Shown piece by piece: positions 22,815 to 25,711 of a stretch of 25,711 nucleotides of DNA. The position numbers and the translations under genes were made by a program. Where the stretch lies: the NCBI GenBank assembly GCA_012520575.1, contig JAAYOB010000034.1, forward strand, positions 1-25,711, read 5' to 3'. Under the pieces are notes generated by a model that ran no database searches, was not told the origin of the DNA, and saw nothing but the letters and a program-made list of their open reading frames with translations. Each line of letters starts with the position of its first letter. Positions within the stretch are counted from its first letter, which is position 1. The DNA comes from Candidatus Stramentimicrobium fermentans (GTDB lineage: Bacteria > Atribacterota > Phoenicimicrobiia > Phoenicimicrobiales > Stramentimicrobiaceae).

Positions 22815-24986
22815 TTACTTTATTACCGGTATGCCACTTCGTGAAATTCCCTTACCCGTATTACCACTTTTTTTGATAGGTATTGCTATTACTCCGGCTG
22901 GAGTTCCTGCATCTCCACTATTATTATAAAGATTATGTGCTTGGGTATAATTGAATGTTCCATAACTATTATCGGTGGCTTTCCATATAGCACCCTGTAT
23001 ATATCTATAATCGCTTACTGCAGGATGTTCCCTTGCTTTCTCTAATATTGCCCATACCTTTTCAATCTTACCCGGAGTATAGTGTCCACCGAAAACATCT
23101 GCGGGAATACTTGCAGTTTCTGCCGGATACAACAGAACATCATACTCGATACCTGAACTAATAGGCATATTCAGAGTAACACACCAACCGATATCTTTGC
23201 CAAGAATGGTATGGGTATAACCCTCTGCAGTTAATTTAACGACTCTGAAGTATGTTTGACCGGTTCTCTTTATTTCTAATTTTCCCGCTACACCAGTATG
23301 ATTCTTTACATAAGATAGTAGAGCTCGATCTTCAATTAATATATGCTGGACACCCTTTTCTTGCGCAAAATGTGCAGTCAACAAAACATCTTCTGGGGGC
23401 ATAGTGTAATTGAAATTAGCCTGTTTACTTATTTCAGCTCCATCCTTGGTCCAATTTACAAAAAAGTAACCATTGCTAGCTTGAGCACTAACCGGAACAA
23501 CGGTACCTTCCTCATAATTTCCGTCTCCAGAAGTAGTACCGCCCCCAATAGGAGAAGACTCAGTTGTTAGATTATATTTTGCCGGTGCCGGATCCATAGT
23601 AACTGTGGCAGTATCATTATCGGTGACGTTTTGATCGTTAGTTACGGTAGCAACGTTTACTAATGTCCCTGCTTCCAGTTCTTCCTGAGTAACTGTGTGT
23701 TCTTTGGTACCGGTAGTAGTTGCACCAGGAGCAAGTGTGGTTGCACCTAGATTAATATTGCCTAACTTATCATCATTTACCTTGACATTGGTCAGTTTTA
23801 CACCGCCGGTATTCTCTACCTTATAGGTGTAGGTAACTTTTTGACCGGCTGCTGTGACGGTAGTCGGACTGGCAGTCTTAGTGATCTTTACTGCTGGTGG
23901 TTCATAGGTATTGGCAAAGATAACTTCAATATTTTGGCCATTGTTTTCGAGTTGTGCTGTGCCGATACGACCACTGGTAGGAGCTGCTTCACCGACTTGA
24001 ACCGTAGTAGACCATCCCTCACCGGGATCTGTCTCAGTGATGGTGTAGCTGCCCATGGCTAAACCGGTAAGATTTTTACTGTAATTACCTTCATCCGGAA
24101 GCACGAAGTCTTTGCTGTAATTATTGGGTCCGGTAACGGTAAATTCAAATTGACCATCTTCAACCGGAGTGCATTCTGACTGTGTTCCACCTCTTAGAAG
24201 CATATTGCAATCATTATCTACTACTTTAGTGATGGTTAAAGACCCTACTCTGGGACTCGGAGTCGGACCGCCACCACCTCCGGTAGCTCCGGGGGAAGGT
24301 GTGCAGCAGTTCCATTCACAGATTAAGTCTACCAGGTCTTCATACTGGTCATCACAGTATTCACCGAAGTCGATATGTGCCATTATAGCCGGAATATCTA
24401 CTTTGTTGACATCTTTGGCAATCTTCTCTACCAGGTTGTAGATGCTGGCATTGGTGAGCTTGCCGAAACATCTGTACCAGTCATTGTAGCAATTGTTAAT
24501 CTTTTCGATTACCAGGGCTAAGGCGGTTGAGGTACAATCGGGGATACCGGCATCTAGGCCTATGCCTTCTATTTTTTGGGCTACATCTTTTACCAATAAG
24601 TTATTATCTGTTTTATGGGTTTCGGGGTCGGCACAGTAGGCGGTAATGATGTATAGTCCGGGTTTGACATCTTCGAATTGGTAGTTACCGTCTTCATCGG
24701 TGATGGTGGTATCCAGTATCCTTCTGCAGGATCCTCTCTGGGCGGATTTTAATTCTACTACGGCGTTGGCTATTATGGCCCAGTCTTCTGTCTCATCGCA
24801 ATCACCAACTACCGGTACTTCTCCTGATAGATCACATGCACAGAGTACGGGTAATTTGATCTGACCGCTGATGGTTCTAACATCTTCGGTGGCACCGGGT
24901 GAGGGGATAACACTGTTACAGCCGGCAAATATCAGTATAGTCAACGCAAGTAAGACAAAAGGTAAATAAATGCGTAGTTTTTTCAT
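22815..24986 (-). CDS. Multi-domain surface lipoprotein with C-terminal thioester-domain-like module
   Basis: A 723-aa exported lipoprotein. The signal helix (residues 5-22) ends in the lipobox IFAGC, so Cys23 is the lipidated residue. Residues 34-228 are Cys-rich, with a transthyretin-like stretch (ITDEDGNYQFEDVKPGLYIITAYC) and a helical part, then a GGGGGPTPSPR linker. Beta modules follow: SpaA/Cna-B-like (about 247-362, SLTITKVVDND...SYTITETDPGEGW), DUF11-like (about 365-466, VKITKTASPTTVTAAGQKVTYTYKVENTG) and an InlB/Flg_new-like repeat (about 470-541). The last module (about 548-700) has IGWCVTL with Cys602 and YIQGAIWKATD with Gln664. These match the Cys and Q-x-AIW-x-x-TD signatures of thioester domains, which bond covalently to host or partner amines. 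There is no LPXTG signal. The start is ATG with AAGGAG 8 bases upstream. The leader carries a c-di-GMP-I riboswitch and a terminator. Confidence 0.85.
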   Translation of the reverse strand: MKKLRIYLPFVLLALTILIFAGCNSVIPSPGATEDVRTISGQIKLPVLCACDLSGEVPVVGDCDETEDWAIIANAVVELKSAQRGSCRRILDTTITDEDGNYQFEDVKPGLYIITAYCADPETHKTDNNLLVKDVAQKIEGIGLDAGIPDCTSTALALVIEKINNCYNDWYRCFGKLTNASIYNLVEKIAKDVNKVDIPAIMAHIDFGEYCDDQYEDLVDLICEWNCCTPSPGATGGGGGPTPSPRVGSLTITKVVDNDCNMLLRGGTQSECTPVEDGQFEFTVTGPNNYSKDFVLPDEGNYSKNLTGLAMGSYTITETDPGEGWSTTVQVGEAAPTSGRIGTAQLENNGQNIEVIFANTYEPPAVKITKTASPTTVTAAGQKVTYTYKVENTGGVKLTNVKVNDDKLGNINLGATTLAPGATTTGTKEHTVTQEELEAGTLVNVATVTNDQNVTDNDTATVTMDPAPAKYNLTTESSPIGGGTTSGDGNYEEGTVVPVSAQASNGYFFVNWTKDGAEISKQANFNYTMPPEDVLLTAHFAQEKGVQHILIEDRALLSYVKNHTGVAGKLEIKRTGQTYFRVVKLTAEGYTHTILGKDIGWCVTLNMPISSGIEYDVLLYPAETASIPADVFGGHYTPGKIEKVWAILEKAREHPAVSDYRYIQGAIWKATDNSYGTFNYTQAHNLYNNSGDAGTPAGVIAIPIKKSGNTGKGISRSGIPVIK

Positions 24987-25052
24987 TTGGAAAACTCCTT
25001 TTCATTATTTATATTTTTTAATACCTTTTTTACCAAGTGTTACTAAGAAAGC

Positions 25053-25080
25053 AAAAACCCCAGTGGAGAACCCATGGGGT
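25053..25080 (-). terminator. Leader terminator between riboswitch and lipoprotein gene
   Basis: On the minus strand ACCCCA (25075-25080) pairs with TGGGGT (25057-25062), with an inner GG/CC pairing and a short loop, followed directly by TTTTT (25053-25057). It lies between the riboswitch and the start codon, 66 bases ahead of the ATG. It therefore acts as the expression platform, stopping or letting through transcription according to ligand. Confidence 0.8.
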
Positions 25081-25090
25081 AAATATAAAT

Positions 25091-25217
25091 AATAAAAAGT
25101 CGGTAGTCTGGCAGTCGTAGTCTGCACCGCTGATTGTCTGTCTCTAGTAACAGACCTTAGACCCAGAACTTTGCGTCCTGTCCTTTCGGGCAGTTTACCT
25201 TTTTCAACTTTTTATTT
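25091..25217 (-). ncRNA. Cyclic-di-GMP-I (GEMM-I) riboswitch
   Basis: Reading the minus strand, the core matches the GEMM-I aptamer. GGTAAAC (25193-25199) is followed by a P2 arm capped by a GAAA tetraloop (CTGCCC-GAAA-GGACAG), then the invariant GGACGCAAAG (25169-25178), GGTCTAA of the tetraloop receptor, a P3 hairpin (25136-25155) and a closing CTACCG. P1 is a long AT helix: AAATAAAAAGT (25207-25217) pairs with ACTTTTTATT (25091-25100). In Vibrio Vc2 numbering the base at G20 is G, which favours c-di-GMP over cGAMP (the G20A variants). A47 of the GCAAAG loop is present. P3 is longer and more irregular than in Vc2. Confidence 0.85.
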
Positions 25218-25404
25218 CTCATGCGATAGGCATCACCCTTTTCAATATATATTTATATAAAAATTTAAGCTAAAACAATATAGCTAAGTTGATGAGTAGA
25301 TTTTTATACTCCATACTATCATTATTCCACATAAAATAATTTTTAGACATTGTTTTGGGAAATAATTGGGATTATTTTTTAAGTAACCATACTATCGGGC
25401 AACT

Positions 25405-25433
25405 ATAATACCATACTTGTCAAAATATTTCAA
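25405..25433 (-). promoter_or_regulatory. Promoter of the riboswitch-lipoprotein transcript
   Basis: TTGAAA (25428-25433), exactly 17 bases, then TATTAT (25405-25410) on the minus strand. It begins 11 bases upstream-side of the TPR gene stop, so the lipoprotein has its own transcript starting near 25398. Confidence 0.7.
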
Positions 25434-25443
25434 CCAATAAATA

Positions 25444-25711
25444 TTATTTTTTTCCTGCTAATTTGCGCTGCGCTTCTTTGACCCAGTAATCGGCTTTAGC
25501 ATTGCCCGGTTCTAAGTTCAGTACCTGCGTGTAATTGTTGATGGCTTGCTGATAATCACCAGCATCAAAATAGACTCTTCCCAACCAGTAGTAGGCATCA
25601 ATAAATTTGGGATTCAATCTCACTGCCTGCCGATAAGAGTCGATAGCACGGCTGTAGTTTCTTTTCTCGTATTCGTTATAACCCTGTTCATACCAGCTAT
25701 AGGCTTCTTTA
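25444..25711 (-). CDS. TPR-repeat protein (C-terminal 88 residues only)
   Basis: The frame is open to the window edge and ends in TAA at 25444-25446. Two tetratricopeptide repeats are clear: YEQGYNEYEKRNYSRAIDSYRQAVRLNP and AYYWLGRVYFDAGDYQQAINNYTQVLNLEP, with the typical W/L-G-Y-A-P spacing. A short basic tail (VKEAQRKLAGKK) follows. TPRs form scaffolds for protein-protein contact. The start and any N-terminal domain lie outside the window, so no role is assigned. Confidence 0.88.
   Translation of the reverse strand, partial: KEAYSWYEQGYNEYEKRNYSRAIDSYRQAVRLNPKFIDAYYWLGRVYFDAGDYQQAINNYTQVLNLEPGNAKADYWVKEAQRKLAGKK

Larger units (their letters stand above)
24987..25443. other. Long structured leader of the lipoprotein gene
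   Basis: From promoter to start codon the leader is about 412 nt. In order on the minus strand it holds the promoter (25405-25433), about 180 AT-rich bases with two copies of GATAGTATGG, a small hairpin ATGC-CTATC-GCAT near 25220-25235, the riboswitch, the terminator and the ribosome site. No coding frame is supported. Confidence 0.7.

Noticed and set aside
22815-22900. Sortase (LPXTG) signal at the lipoprotein C-terminus
   Set aside because: The tail ends SGIPVIK with no LPXTG, no hydrophobic segment and no basic end. The N-terminal lipobox is the anchor.
1-25711. CRISPR arrays, insertion sequences, integrase or attachment sites
   Set aside because: No regularly spaced repeats, transposase or integrase motifs were seen. 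The tRNA-Ser 3' end has no obvious duplicated copy nearby.

Overview
The window is about 25.7 kb of a moderately AT-rich bacterial chromosome. It holds ordinary housekeeping genes, no mobile elements and no CRISPR array. Almost every gene lies on the minus strand; only mnmG (882-2774) and a polysaccharide deacetylase (18544-19668) are on the plus strand. Shine-Dalgarno sites are strong, and several promoters match the sigma-70 consensus with 17-base spacers. The gene set includes a class II (B12-dependent) ribonucleotide reductase, a GlnRS, an adenosine-specific kinase, a YugP-like protease and a DUF6391-like protein. This suggests an anaerobic, probably uncultured lineage near Firmicutes or Atribacterota. 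The sequence alone does not fix the phylum.

Layout. 1-500: a truncated PspC-domain gene and a tRNA-Ser(GCU) gene with its own promoter. 882-3676: mnmG facing a FolD homologue that lacks the usual catalytic lysine. 3929-6449: a secreted protein with seven LysM repeats and an M23 peptidase domain, then a tiny excisionase-like HTH protein with a near-consensus promoter. 6458-10463: a HisC-like aminotransferase, a GT4 glycosyltransferase and glnS, whose upstream region carries a nested palindrome. 10749-13533: nrdJ plus a dodecin-like gene, ending at a strong bidirectional terminator. 13601-17617: a Zn peptidase, a HI0933-type flavoprotein and a NatAB-type ABC exporter, closely packed and probably partly co-transcribed. 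17732-18214: adenosine-specific kinase. 18544-22264: the deacetylase, a PC4-like ssDNA-binding protein with an unrecognised partner gene, a DUF6391-like membrane protein and an Ldh/MDH2-family dehydrogenase. 22710-25711: a multi-domain surface lipoprotein with a long structured leader, and the 3' end of a TPR gene.

The most notable part is 22815-25433. A good promoter (TTGAAA-N17-TATTAT) drives a leader of about 400 nt. The leader contains a recognisable cyclic-di-GMP-I (GEMM-I) riboswitch followed by an intrinsic terminator. The gene it controls encodes a 723-aa lipoprotein made of a Cys-rich N-terminal region, SpaA/Cna-B-like, DUF11-like and InlB-repeat-like beta modules, and a C-terminal domain carrying the Cys and Gln signatures of thioester domains (TEDs). 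I read this as a c-di-GMP-controlled, lipid-anchored adhesin that may bind its target covalently, with its reactive tip at the C-terminus rather than the N-terminus seen in sortase-anchored TED adhesins.
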